Assembly: GCF_000002875.2 (NCBI RefSeq)
Contig: NC_009420.2
Location: 2,270,951-2,334,950, forward strand
Length of the DNA stretch: 64,000 bases
From: Leishmania infantum JPCM5
Taxonomy: Eukaryota > Euglenozoa > Kinetoplastea > Trypanosomatida > Trypanosomatidae
Direction: 5' to 3'
The notes under the pieces were generated by a model, which worked only from the letters and a program-made list of their open reading frames with translations, was not told the DNA's origin and searched no databases. This document shows, in pieces, positions 21,006 to 30,896 of this stretch. Positions within the stretch are counted from its first letter, which is position 1, and each line of letters opens with the position of its first letter. The position numbers were made by a program, and so were the translations under genes.

Positions 21006-22541
21006 TCGTCTTCAATGAGCGAAACAGCTGACAGAGATACGACGTGCGGTCACGCAAACTAAACACTCACACAATACGCTCGTCCTCGATCGACGTGCGC
21101 TCACGTCTCTTTCCAATAGCGTCGAAGGAGTCCCTCCACAAAGGGAGGAAGGAGTCAGTCACAGGGACAACAAGCAGCGAGACAACAAAGGAAAGCTCCT
21201 GAAGGGAAAACGCAGCGGATGCACGAGAAGAACCAGATGGGTTTCTTTGTTTTTTTTTTTCGGGAGGGGGGGGAATGTAGCTACAATGGAACCCGACGGC
21301 AACACCACGTGCGGCGCACAGTGAAGTTGGGAGCCTCTCGGGCCTCCCAATCGAAAGGAAGCGGAAAACAAGATAGACGCACACGCACACGCACACAGAG
21401 CGGGGCGGGGGTGTGTGGGCAAAGCGCATAAAAGGCGCCAACAAAAGCGTGAGTGCAACGGGAGGCGGTGAGGCAGGCAAGTTTCCCACCGGTCAGTGAA
21501 AGCGAAGGAAGGAGTTGTTGTGGGAAAAGATGATGCGGCTCGCGGCGGAGCTGTGAGACGGCAGTGAGCGCCACAAACGGGGCAAGGAGAGGGGAGAGAA
21601 GAAGACAGGCGGGAAGGGCGACAGTACTTTTCTCCAGATCGCCTCTTAGCGACTTTTAAAAGCCGAAACGAACGTCGAGCACAAGTGGCACGTGAGTGTC
21701 TGTTTGTGTGCGGTTGTTTGCGCTTTTTCGGCTTCTCACGGCCGACGTGTCGCCAAAAAGCAATGACGGTAACGTGCCACACGCCGTATCGCTGATGAAA
21801 TTCGGAAACGGGCCGAGGCGCGAACCCACAGAGATGACCCGCAAGGTACGAATGAAGGAAAAGAGCAACGACGATGTCAACGCCAGAGACTCGCGTGTGA
21901 TCATGTATTCTACTGTACGATTTTCAGGGAGCAAGATCGGTAAAACGTGCGAGAGAGGGAGAGAGAGGCGGGAGCGGAAACACTCACATACGCATGAACT
22001 CGTCGACGAAGCGCCGCCAACGTGCGTGCTGTTGGGTAAAGTGGTTCAGGCGGGTTCGACGTGTGCACGTGTGTGAGACTGTCCGAACGTACGAAGAGAA
22101 GAGTGGAGCAGAGATGAGGAGGAGGTGCACACACACACGCACGCATGCAAACAGACAGGTAGAGGGGACGAGACTGCATTACCGCAGGTGACAGCGGAGA
22201 CGTAGGTGAGCGTCACTGGCAACGCCATAGCGAGAGAGCGAGAGAAAGCGCATCAACATTAGGGGATCCGCACACTGCCGTCATTGCCTTCAGCCTTCTT
22301 TTTTGCTTCTTTCCGCACAACCGCCACAACAAAACTAGACGGTGAAACGTCACGTATGGAGAAGTAAAGAATGGGCTTCACAGGAATGGAGAAGGGGGGG
22401 GACAGTGGCGGGGGAAGAGGAGATGGAAGGTCCCCTCTCAGTCTACACCCTTCCCCTCCACGCCCACTTGACCACGCACCTCTCGTTTTGCTCGGCCCGG
22501 CTGCCCAAAGGCAAACGAGGTATGAAATTGTCCCAGGACGG
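21006..22541 (-). other. Intergenic/UTR region, no gene seen
   Basis: This 1.5 kb of UTR-like sequence contains a T9-10/G-rich run near 21249-21275 and CA-rich stretches near 21380-21400 and 22120-22145. Overlapping open frames on both strands have no protein-like composition. Confidence 0.65.
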
Positions 22542-24398
22542 TCAGCGGTGGGCTTTGTACTGTTCCTGTGTAATAGGATGTTTCCATGTCGTCGACTTCT
22601 TGCCCGACTGCAGAAAGTAGTATTGCATCGTGCGGCGCGACAGCCCGTACTCCCAGCCGCCGGGAAGAGGCGGAAACGGGACATCCGGCGCGTGCGTCGC
22701 GGCGGCAGTGCTGGTACCGGAAGCAGGCACGGCATTAGCGCCACTCGGCGCAGCTGTGCGGGACTTGTTGGGAGGGCGCGCCGTGGCAGAGCCGGTGGGC
22801 TCTGTCGACGAGGCCGCCGGTGAGGCTTTCAAAGACTCAGTGCTGTTGGCATCGGCTGCCGTCTCTCCCACGAAGCGAACGGGCAGATTGGAGTGGGAGA
22901 TGGCCTGCTGCCGCGCCAGCTGAGCACTCGCGGCGTCCGCAAACTGCACCACACCGTACCGTAGAGCATCCACCGTGCGCACCGTCTGCGCGCGCTGAAA
23001 CCCGTCACACCAACGAAACATGTATACAAAGGCCGCTTCATCGATTTCAGGGGGAAGCGGCATCACGAGGAGCGTATCCTTGCGTCTCGCCCTCTGCCAG
23101 GCGCTCTCCGCTGGCGAGGTGATCACCAGCGTCGGCGTGCCGGCCGTCAAGGTCTCCCTTTTCGATATGAGCACTGGTGGAACTAGTAATCGCCACTGCT
23201 CGCAAGCGCGCAGGTGCACCCCTTTGCACTGCCCACCAGCCGCGCACTTGTCCTCGTCGCATCGCGGATCAAAGTCGGCGCATACGTCGATCCCCGTGAA
23301 GTTGCCGACGTGGCGATGTTTCAGATACGCCGCCAAGCCCGAGGTTGGAAAGAGGCCCCCAGTCGACAGAACGCACCACCCATAGGCGCTCTGCGCGAGG
23401 ACGGTGTCGTGGACACCGCAAAGGAGCGCGGCACCGTCCCCTTTCGTCAGGCGGTGCGCGACGGCGTTCATCTGGTAAACGTGCACCTGCGCACGCTGCT
23501 CCTCCTCGGCGGTGTGCGGCTCCGTCTGACTTGACACAATGGGTAGCCGCTGAATACTCACACGCGCCCACTTGGAGCGTCTGCCCGGCTGACAAAGCAG
23601 GGCCGCGCACAGGTCCGCAGCCTCGGCGCTCGAGAAGAAAACCGTTGCCCAAGCATACTCCTGCTCCAGTGGTGGAACGCCTGGGAGCAGCGCGATCTGA
23701 TGAGGCGACTCCAGAAGCACTCGTTCCACGTGGCTCGTCATGCGCACCGACTCGATCTCGTCCATCACCTGCTCCTTGCTCAGCCGTGTGGCCGCGCGGA
23801 ACACACCGAGGCGCAAGCCGGCGCGCACGTCCATCTCACTGATGTCCTTTGCAGACGCGCTCAGAGTAGGCAGCGGCGGCGGTGCAGCCCACGCATCGGG
23901 CGGCCGGCGAGGGAAGGCGGGGCCATATCGTGCCGCACCGACAGGCGGCGATGGCGGAGGTGGCAAAATCGATGCGCCGCTCCGCACCGATCGCGCCACG
24001 GTGGTCACTGCTCCGCTGGGGAATGAGTCACGCAGCCGATGGTCCACCTCCTCCGTGCGCGGCAGCTTGCGCGGCGCCTCCACCGCGTCGTCTCCGTCGT
24101 TGTCTCCTTCGCCAGAGCTGCCGGTGCTCGAGGATGCGGTACTGAAGGTGGAGGCCGATGCTGACCGGGATACGGAGGATGTAGCGGCGCCACTAGAGCT
24201 GAACTCCGCCAAGGAGTCCTCGCCAGACGCGGACGAGGCAGAGGCAGAGGCGGTGGACGCAGAGCCTGATGTCTTGGAGCGCGTTCCTTCAGTTGCGGAC
24301 ACCGACAACAGGCACCTATCCTCCTCTTCACGGCTGCCGCTTCGGTCGTTTCTACCGCAGCTCCCGCTACGAGACGCTGACGGGGAGCTCACAGACAT
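22542..24398 (-). CDS. RNA-binding protein with RRM, CCCH finger and C-terminal WW domain
   Basis: The 618-residue protein starts at the first in-frame ATG (24398); the open frame upstream begins at a GTG. A pyrimidine tract (about 24410-24435) ending in AG at 24404-24405 lies just upstream. The N-terminal 160 residues are Ser/Ala-rich and probably disordered. Residues 230-290 (QIALLPGVPP...WATVFFSSAEAADLC) read like a degenerate RRM. A CCCH finger with spacing C-x4-C-x5-C-x3-H is at 380-395, preceded by another Cys at 373. A canonical-looking RRM is at 440-502 (DTLLVMPLPPEIDEAAFVYM...YGVVQFADAASAQ). A WW domain closes the protein (579-608; GGWEYG...YYF...TTWKHP, with Trp582 and Trp605). CCCH and RRM bind RNA; WW binds proline-rich partners, so a role in mRNA processing or stability is likely. 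The exact process is unknown. Confidence 0.9.
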   Translation of the reverse strand: MSVSSPSASRSGSCGRNDRSGSREEEDRCLLSVSATEGTRSKTSGSASTASASASSASGEDSLAEFSSSGAATSSVSRSASASTFSTASSSTGSSGEGDNDGDDAVEAPRKLPRTEEVDHRLRDSFPSGAVTTVARSVRSGASILPPPPSPPVGAARYGPAFPRRPPDAWAAPPPLPTLSASAKDISEMDVRAGLRLGVFRAATRLSKEQVMDEIESVRMTSHVERVLLESPHQIALLPGVPPLEQEYAWATVFFSSAEAADLCAALLCQPGRRSKWARVSIQRLPIVSSQTEPHTAEEEQRAQVHVYQMNAVAHRLTKGDGAALLCGVHDTVLAQSAYGWCVLSTGGLFPTSGLAAYLKHRHVGNFTGIDVCADFDPRCDEDKCAAGGQCKGVHLRACEQWRLLVPPVLISKRETLTAGTPTLVITSPAESAWQRARRKDTLLVMPLPPEIDEAAFVYMFRWCDGFQRAQTVRTVDALRYGVVQFADAASAQLARQQAISHSNLPVRFVGETAADANSTESLKASPAASSTEPTGSATARPPNKSRTAAPSGANAVPASGTSTAAATHAPDVPFPPLPGGWEYGLSRRTMQYYFLQSGKKSTTWKHPITQEQYKAHR

Positions 24399-25367
24399 GC
24401 GCGCTTTTACCGTGAATGGGAAGAAGGTAGTAGTGATTACTCTATGAGGAGACGCAAGCGTGTGCACGTACGTGTGCGTGTGAGGATTGTCTTCTCATTT
24501 CGTTCCGTTGTTGTGTCTATGTGCGCTCGCACTGAAGTGGGCTGGCTCGCTCACTCAGCGAGGAACGCAAGCAGAAGGAGAGAGAATCGAGAGAGGAGAA
24601 GGTAGTGTGCTGACGAGAACCCGTGGAGCAGACCGCTCCCTAGCCCCCTCACCCCCACCACAACCACGCACTCCCCAGAGAGTGGATCCGGGAACGCACA
24701 GTAGCGGCAAAAAGAGGCTGTTAGAAGCAGGCAGCGGCGGCAAAGTAGGATGCGTCCTTTCACCCTCGCTTAGGGGCGGAGGTGACGTGTGGGAAGTCGA
24801 CGCTGATGGGGGCTGCTGTCCAACAAAAGAGAGGGAGAGAGGGGGAAGAGGGTGGACGTGGAAGACTGTGACATCACCTCCGCTGCCGTGCATTTGCAGT
24901 TGACTAGTATTCTGTCGAACGCTCACCTTTGTTCGAGTTCCCTTTTTTTTTAATCCTTTTTCGTCGCAGTTGCGGTTGCATCTCTATAGTCCCCGGGACA
25001 CCCACCGCTGTATTCGCCCTCTCTGCAGCGCCGCGCTTACATGCGGGCGTGACGCCCACCTGCGCAAACGCCCACCCGGTGTGAGGAAAGCGCACACAAA
25101 CAAATCGTGATGGGCGTATTTAGTCGCCGCGAAAGAAAGCCTAGACGGAGGGACTCCGGTTGCGTGGCGGGGAGGGGAGAGGGGGAAGGAAACGGAAATA
25201 CCGCGCACCGGGCAGAGCAGAAAAAAAAACGGCCCAGTAAAGCCTCTTCGTGGCACGGCGCCCCTCTCCCCCTCATCTCCCCACCATCCAAAAAGAAAAG
25301 GTGAGGGGGGGTGGTAGCAACAGCAAAAGAAAGACGCTTCCTTTACCTCTATGCGCATGCAATAGAC
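24399..25367 (-). other. Intergenic/UTR region, no gene seen
   Basis: This 0.97 kb includes the trans-splice signals of the RNA-binding protein gene and the 3' flank of the C2-like gene. Purine-rich plus-strand blocks occur at 24570-24610 and 24815-24855. Nothing coding is seen. Confidence 0.7.
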
Positions 25368-27341
25368 CTAAATAAGGGGGTTAAGCGGGGTCGGGCTCCG
25401 GCGCGAGCTGCGGCGACGGTGAGCACTCGCGTCCGGGGTGAAGGGCGTCATGAACGATTTTTCGGCGTTCGACTTTGTCGGCCGCGGCGTCAAGGCACGC
25501 CGCGAAACCACGGACGTCATTGAGTCTGCCCGGCTTGCCGCGCTCTTCACGGAAGACGATCGCGGGTACATGCTGGAGATGCTGTTGCCGTGGCTTCGCT
25601 CGCGCTCGTTGCGCCAGCCGATCCACTCCTCCACGAGTGAAGTCGGTTGCCGCGGTGCCCGCTGCTGGCGTTCGAGCCGGCGCAGCACCTCTGCAATGTA
25701 CACCTCGTGCTCATCGGGTGGACGTCGAGCAGCTGGGAGATCGGCAAGATTCGACGTCAGCGGCGGAGGGCGCTCGCCCATGGGGGTGCGCTCCCAGCCG
25801 CCCCGTGCTCCAGCTTCCTGACAGCCGCGCAGCGGCGTGCTCGTGCGGTTGGCGTCTAGTGGCGGTATCGGTCCCGAGGCCACAATTAAGGAGCCTGGTG
25901 GAGAGGAGCCTCCTCGGTGCGATGACGAGCGAGTGTGCACCAGCGGGACATCATGTGGAATGAGGTTCACCGCGTCATAAGGCTTTGGCGGTGGTGAGAA
26001 GCGCAGCGGTGTTTGTCCGTGCGTGCCCTTCTCCGCATACCGATCCGGCGGATCGGTTCCATACGTCCACTGCTGCGCAGCGGCTCGTGACGCCGCGGTG
26101 GCATCGACGCCTACAGCAGCAGCCGCGGCAGAAGAAGCGTTCGGCGCCGCGGATGGCAGAGAAGGCGAGCGTCTGCTGCTCGGGGAGCTCCCGCTGTCGG
26201 TTTCAACTCGGCATATGCGCACATCGAGGGCGGCACGCTGCCCTGTGGGGTGATAGCGGAAGGGAATCGCGTACTCCTTCCACTCGCCAACCTCGGACTG
26301 GAACTTCGCGGGGTCCAGGGAGAAGCCGGCGACCTGGCGCTTGTCCTCCCAGAGTGAAAATCGCAGCTTTTCCGCGCCGTCAGCCGGCTGGAGCGTGATG
26401 CGAGCCTGCTCGGCCTTGAACATCACCTCTTTGGGATTGCAGCAAACGGCCTGCGTCGTTCTGTAGGTGTAGGAACCGTAGCGAATTTTCATGCTGTAGT
26501 CGCCGCCAAGCAGCAGCGGTGCTGGGTGATCGAGATCAATGCTCTCTGTCCTGATCGTAACGCGCTCTAGCTGGATTTCCACGCGCCGTACAAGACGGGA
26601 ATCACGCTGTAAGTGCCGTGACCCCTCCCTTCGTGGATGGGAGCGCTGCGCTGTTTTGATGCGGTGCTGATAGAGCGTTGTCTTCTGTCTTTCCAGCACA
26701 TGTGAGTGTACGTGCACCACCTGCTCGCTACGCGGCGGCGTCCTTAGCAGGCGATCGCGCGACGAATCACGCTCCACAGTTATTTGGCCGCGATGGGGGC
26801 TGCTGCGCGGCGGCGACGTCGTTGAGGTCGAGGACACGGTGTTGCCGCGCTGCACCTTTTGCCATTTTTCATCGATTTCGTGCACACGCAGAGAGAAGAG
26901 CAGCTTTCCGGTGACTTCTCCGGCAGCATCACGCAGCTTGATGGCGTAGTTCTTCATGGGTTTGCCAAAGTACGGTCGTGGATCGAGGGCACCCTTGGCC
27001 ACGACGGGCAGCGGGCCAGCGGCGCTATACTGTGACGGGCGAATGGCAAATGTGATGACGTCCTGCTCAGCGTCCAGGATAAGCTGATGCGTCACCTTCG
27101 CAAACATGAGCGCCATGTCGTCGCCGAGCGCCTTAAAGTGCATGTTTTCCGTGGCGCCATCCACGCAGAGCAAGGCCGATCTGCCGCTTGAGCTGGTCTG
27201 CGCGCGTGACGTTCGGGCCCAGCTACACTGAAAGGAAGCCGCATCGGGAATGTGTCGCCCCTCCGCATCCTCTGCAAACAGCCCTGTAAAGGTGGGAACG
27301 TCGCATACAAAGCGGTACAGCACAAAGTCGAGCTGCATCAT
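25368..27341 (-). CDS. Hypothetical protein with two C2-like beta-sandwich regions
   Basis: The 657-residue protein begins MMQLDFVLYRFVCDVPTF at 27341. Two regions of alternating beta strands look alike. The first is residues 3-155, running from VLYRFVCDVPTFTG through ENMHFKALGDDMALMF to GKLLFSLRVHEIDEKW. The second is roughly 250-382, from VRRVEIQLERVTIRTE through YSMKIRYGSYTYRT and LRFSLWEDKRQVAG to ALDVRICRVE. Both resemble the layout of a C2 domain of the NT-C2 kind, with the last strand followed by a charged helix; the Asp cluster needed for calcium binding is not evident. Between and after them lie basic, Ser/Pro/Arg-rich segments (380-657) that are probably disordered. C2-like folds bind membranes or proteins. 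No enzyme motif is recognised, and the domain call is inferred from strand pattern only. Confidence 0.85.
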   Translation of the reverse strand: MMQLDFVLYRFVCDVPTFTGLFAEDAEGRHIPDAASFQCSWARTSRAQTSSSGRSALLCVDGATENMHFKALGDDMALMFAKVTHQLILDAEQDVITFAIRPSQYSAAGPLPVVAKGALDPRPYFGKPMKNYAIKLRDAAGEVTGKLLFSLRVHEIDEKWQKVQRGNTVSSTSTTSPPRSSPHRGQITVERDSSRDRLLRTPPRSEQVVHVHSHVLERQKTTLYQHRIKTAQRSHPRREGSRHLQRDSRLVRRVEIQLERVTIRTESIDLDHPAPLLLGGDYSMKIRYGSYTYRTTQAVCCNPKEVMFKAEQARITLQPADGAEKLRFSLWEDKRQVAGFSLDPAKFQSEVGEWKEYAIPFRYHPTGQRAALDVRICRVETDSGSSPSSRRSPSLPSAAPNASSAAAAAVGVDATAASRAAAQQWTYGTDPPDRYAEKGTHGQTPLRFSPPPKPYDAVNLIPHDVPLVHTRSSSHRGGSSPPGSLIVASGPIPPLDANRTSTPLRGCQEAGARGGWERTPMGERPPPLTSNLADLPAARRPPDEHEVYIAEVLRRLERQQRAPRQPTSLVEEWIGWRNERERSHGNSISSMYPRSSSVKSAASRADSMTSVVSRRALTPRPTKSNAEKSFMTPFTPDASAHRRRSSRRSPTPLNPLI

Positions 27342-27893
27342 TGTGGCTGTCTACGTGTGTCTGTGCGCAAGTGCGAGCGAGCCTCTTCGATGCTTGCGGT
27401 CGTTGCCCTTCCCTCCCCCTCCTCTCGGGCTCCTGCGACGCCTCCTGAGCGAGAAAAGAGGGAGCCCAACGAACGCCGCCGCCCGGGATATGCGCGGCCA
27501 GATGCCTACAGGAGAGCGAAGAGGTCCCCGCACACTGATGGCCCCCCCTTTTTTTTTGCGCAGAACACAACAGCTGTAAGCGCACCCGCGCGCACGCGAA
27601 GTAAACAGCAACGGAGACGACAACAAAAAGATGCGGCAGGGGAGAGGTAGTAATCCAGGATTTACTGGAAGCAGGAGTAGAAGACACGAGAGCATGCGTA
27701 GCTTGCCGAGTGTCTGCAAGCGCACATACCACGGTGGAGGCCGACGTCAGACTGCTGCTCGGCATGTCTTTTTTTTTTGTCGGTGGTCGTGTAGGTGCGT
27801 TCATTTGGGAGAGTGCTGGCGTTGCCTCGCAACATGCGGGAAACAGCGGGGGACGAAGAAAAAAAAAACAGGTAACTAAAGCACATCAGAGAA
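27342..27893 (-). other. Short intergenic region
   Basis: This 0.55 kb holds the 5' flank of the C2-like gene and the 3' UTR of the upstream coiled-coil gene. It contains T8-10 and A9 runs (27549-27557, 27770-27778, 27860-27868). No gene is seen. Confidence 0.75.
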
Positions 27894-30800
27894 TCACCGA
27901 GTGCAGGTGGCTGGTGCATCGAGGAGGCTGCCACGGACATCCCCGAAGGGCACAAGGTCGGTGGAGAAATCGCTCTCCCCCCTTCCCTCCTCCTCGTCGG
28001 CCTCCGCATCGACTGCGGCGGAGGAGTCGTGCACAGCGGAAGAGCCATAGGCGGACGCGGAGGAAAACGAAGAGGCCGATTTCACGGCTGCGGCATACGG
28101 GCGGTTCCCTTCGAGCGTTGGAAGAATAGGGTACAGGGAGCAGCTGCCAAGCACGTCGACGTCCGGCGTGGTCAGCCCCGTCCTTCGCGTTATGCCAGCG
28201 GTAGCGGCGCGCCGATCTTCCTGCGAGTGGTTGCGGCTGCGGCGACTTGTTACACGGTTTGTGCGCGTTACAAGGGAGCAGGAAGTCGCAGGGGGCGCAT
28301 TTATGTGCGCTAAAGATGGCGTTTTCTTCATTGTCCTTTTGTGCGGAAGCGCCATCTTCTTTACACGCTTCTCCCGACGGTCCGCATTGGACACCACCGC
28401 CGCCGCGGCGGCAGGACTCGCTACACCGCAAATCGCTGAAGTGCTGTTGGCGTCCTTGAAGTTCTGCGTCACGTGCGTAGATTGTTCCCTGTGCCTCGCT
28501 GGCAGCAGTCGAGGATCAACCGAGCTTGGGAGCGTGTGCGACTGACCCAAACCTGCACGAAGGTCCTTCACGAAAGCGTCGACACACCGCTTGCGGATGG
28601 CCAGCCGCCTTGCCCCCTCGGTAACGTGCTGCTCGAGCACGTTGACCTGCGCCTGCAAGCACTGCAGCGTCGACTGGTCCACCTCCATCTGAACACTTCG
28701 TTCGCGAAGGAGGTCTAGCTGCTGAAAAACGTCCGCAAGAAGGCGTTCCGTGTCGAGGCGGTAGTCAGAAAGGGACTTTGACCACGTGCCGAGATTCGCT
28801 GTGAAAGTGGTCCGAGCCGTGCGCAGCGATTGATGGGCCCGCAGGATGACACCAACACGTCGGCTCAAGTTGTCGAGAGCGCCGGTCGTGAGGCCAACGT
28901 GGGCAGGCACTTGTGAGCTCGCTGCTGTCAGGCACCTCGACAGCTGCCCACGAACCGCCTGCTCCCATTCGGCGCAAACGGCCTTGATATCCTCCCGCTG
29001 CTGAATGAGCTGCGTGCGGCGTTGCTGCAGCTGCGCGGCATAGCCACGGCTCGCCACCTTGACATCAGATATGCTGCTCCGAAGTGTCTCACGACTGTGC
29101 TGCAGGGAGACGAGGGAGCGCTGCCATTCCGCGCTGATTTGCGCCACTGAAAAAGACGAAGTTGCGGGCGAGTTCCCCGAACGGCACGCGCCACCACTGC
29201 CCTGGTAGTCGACAGCGCGGGTAGCTCCCCGTGCATATGAGGGGCACGACTGCTGCTCGTGTTTGATGCGCAACGAGAGCGCGAGTTGCCCCATTCGCGC
29301 ACGCGCACGGTCCACCTCGCTGCGCAGCGCCTCCTGCGCCGGTACAGGCGGCGCCGGCGTCTGAGACGGCGACCCGACGGAGGCACGATGCACCCCGCCG
29401 CCTTCGCGCATCAGGCAGACTTCCACCTCCGCACGCGAGCGAAATGCGTGGAGCTGCGCCGTCAGCTCCTTTTGACGCGCCGTCCACTCCTTGGCGGCCG
29501 CGTCCTGTTGCGTGATGGTGATCGCACACTCCTGCTCGAGTAGGCGGCGTACCTGCTGCTCCAGCATCTCGCGGCTTCGCTCTGTCATGGAAGCGAGCTG
29601 GCACTGGAAGGCGGCTACACGCTGACGACGCTCGTTGTCATGGTACCGATGTGCCGCTTCGAAGGCTACCTTGGCGGCACCAAAGGCGGAGTCTGCGCGC
29701 TCCTGAAAGGTGCGGCGACACATGTCGTGGAACGCGGCCGCCTCCTCCTCGCGCCGAGATCGGTGCTCCGCCAGCGTTCGCGCACGGGTTGCCGTGTCAT
29801 TGGCAAAGATCTCGACTCGCTGCTGCCGCGCTGCCGCCAAGTACACCCGGGAACTCTCCGCCACGGCGCGGCTGCATTGTAACGACAGTCGTCGCTTCAA
29901 ATGACGCGCACCGTCCTGCACGCGAAGCAGTAGGGCTTCAAACATGGAGGCCTCACTGCCATCCTGTGCCTCACGTGTGACGGCGGCCTCCCACTCTGCT
30001 CGAAGGGTGGCGGTGCGCATCTGCTGCTCCTGCACGGTCTGCATGAGATCCTCTACATGCTGCTGGAGGCGCTGGACGCATTGGCCGCGATATTCGCGCA
30101 TCTCCTCCTCCACGTCCCTCGCATGCACAGTCGCGACTGCATTTGCGCAAGCCACTTGCCGGATGTGAGCATCTTCTTCCGCTTTTTGCTGACGAGCCGC
30201 AGCCTCTTTGGTCCTGAGGGAAGCCACCACACGCTCGGCTTCGGACACTTCGACCGCAAGCGGATGCTCGCCTTTCTGAAGGGCGACTACGCTCTGCGAC
30301 GCCTCGCTCAATTGACGCTCTATTTCAGAGAGCTGTTGACTGAGAGCCATTTTCGCTGCCTGCTGCCTCTCCTCCTCCGCGCGGTGTGAGGCAGAAACAC
30401 CAACGGTGGTAGCGGTAGTGCGGTCGACAGACGGGAGAGCGCCTGCCATCGAAATCGTTGCATCGACTGCGGGTGCGTCATCGCCATCTTCCTGCAGAAA
30501 GACGGGCACTGCCGGTGAGGAGGGCAACAGCGACGAAGCGATCGGCCCACCAGAGGCGGTCACCTTACTGTGCCAGCCCTCATCGGCAGTTGCTGAAGGT
30601 GGTGCCTCGACTTCGTTCAGGAAGGCAAGTGGGTTGCCCTCGCTCGCCGGAGCTTCGTGTGCGGCCGGAGTCGCAGCGGCCACGGGACACCGTGGGGTTA
30701 CGCTTGTAGAATACGACTGTCGGTGGCTGGGCGACACTTGGACGACCAAAGGTGCGGCAGGCGGCATTGTGCTGCCGTTCAGGTCGTTTAACCAGGACGG

Positions 30801-30896
30801 GCCATCTGCTTCCTGAGTCGGGGGGAGTGGCGCGACGGATGATGGGGATGAGGCGGAACTCAGCCCCTTGCGTCTCCCCGCGACCGGCACTGACAT
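27894..30896 (-). CDS. 1000-residue coiled-coil protein, possibly FBF1-like (transition fibre)
   Basis: The first ATG of the frame (30896) gives MSVPVAGRRKGLSS. The open frame upstream starts at a GTG and encodes Cys/Leu/Ser-rich leader-like sequence. The N-terminal 170 residues are disordered but carry three similar short motifs: SWLNDL (34-39), AFLNEV (91-96) and VFLQED (132-137). Residues about 172-520 form a long coiled coil rich in Gln, Arg, Glu and Ala, with further coils at about 590-830. The C-terminal 170 residues are basic, then Ser-rich and acidic. Disordered N-terminal W/F-L motifs followed by a long coiled coil recall Fas-binding factor 1, a transition-fibre protein at the base of cilia. 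This is a resemblance of architecture, not an alignment. The neighbouring BBOF1-like and AK9-like genes also suggest flagellar roles, which is weak context. Confidence 0.87.
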   Translation of the reverse strand: MSVPVAGRRKGLSSASSPSSVAPLPPTQEADGPSWLNDLNGSTMPPAAPLVVQVSPSHRQSYSTSVTPRCPVAAATPAAHEAPASEGNPLAFLNEVEAPPSATADEGWHSKVTASGGPIASSLLPSSPAVPVFLQEDGDDAPAVDATISMAGALPSVDRTTATTVGVSASHRAEEERQQAAKMALSQQLSEIERQLSEASQSVVALQKGEHPLAVEVSEAERVVASLRTKEAAARQQKAEEDAHIRQVACANAVATVHARDVEEEMREYRGQCVQRLQQHVEDLMQTVQEQQMRTATLRAEWEAAVTREAQDGSEASMFEALLLRVQDGARHLKRRLSLQCSRAVAESSRVYLAAARQQRVEIFANDTATRARTLAEHRSRREEEAAAFHDMCRRTFQERADSAFGAAKVAFEAAHRYHDNERRQRVAAFQCQLASMTERSREMLEQQVRRLLEQECAITITQQDAAAKEWTARQKELTAQLHAFRSRAEVEVCLMREGGGVHRASVGSPSQTPAPPVPAQEALRSEVDRARARMGQLALSLRIKHEQQSCPSYARGATRAVDYQGSGGACRSGNSPATSSFSVAQISAEWQRSLVSLQHSRETLRSSISDVKVASRGYAAQLQQRRTQLIQQREDIKAVCAEWEQAVRGQLSRCLTAASSQVPAHVGLTTGALDNLSRRVGVILRAHQSLRTARTTFTANLGTWSKSLSDYRLDTERLLADVFQQLDLLRERSVQMEVDQSTLQCLQAQVNVLEQHVTEGARRLAIRKRCVDAFVKDLRAGLGQSHTLPSSVDPRLLPARHREQSTHVTQNFKDANSTSAICGVASPAAAAAVVSNADRREKRVKKMALPHKRTMKKTPSLAHINAPPATSCSLVTRTNRVTSRRSRNHSQEDRRAATAGITRRTGLTTPDVDVLGSCSLYPILPTLEGNRPYAAAVKSASSFSSASAYGSSAVHDSSAAVDAEADEEEGRGESDFSTDLVPFGDVRGSLLDAPATCTR

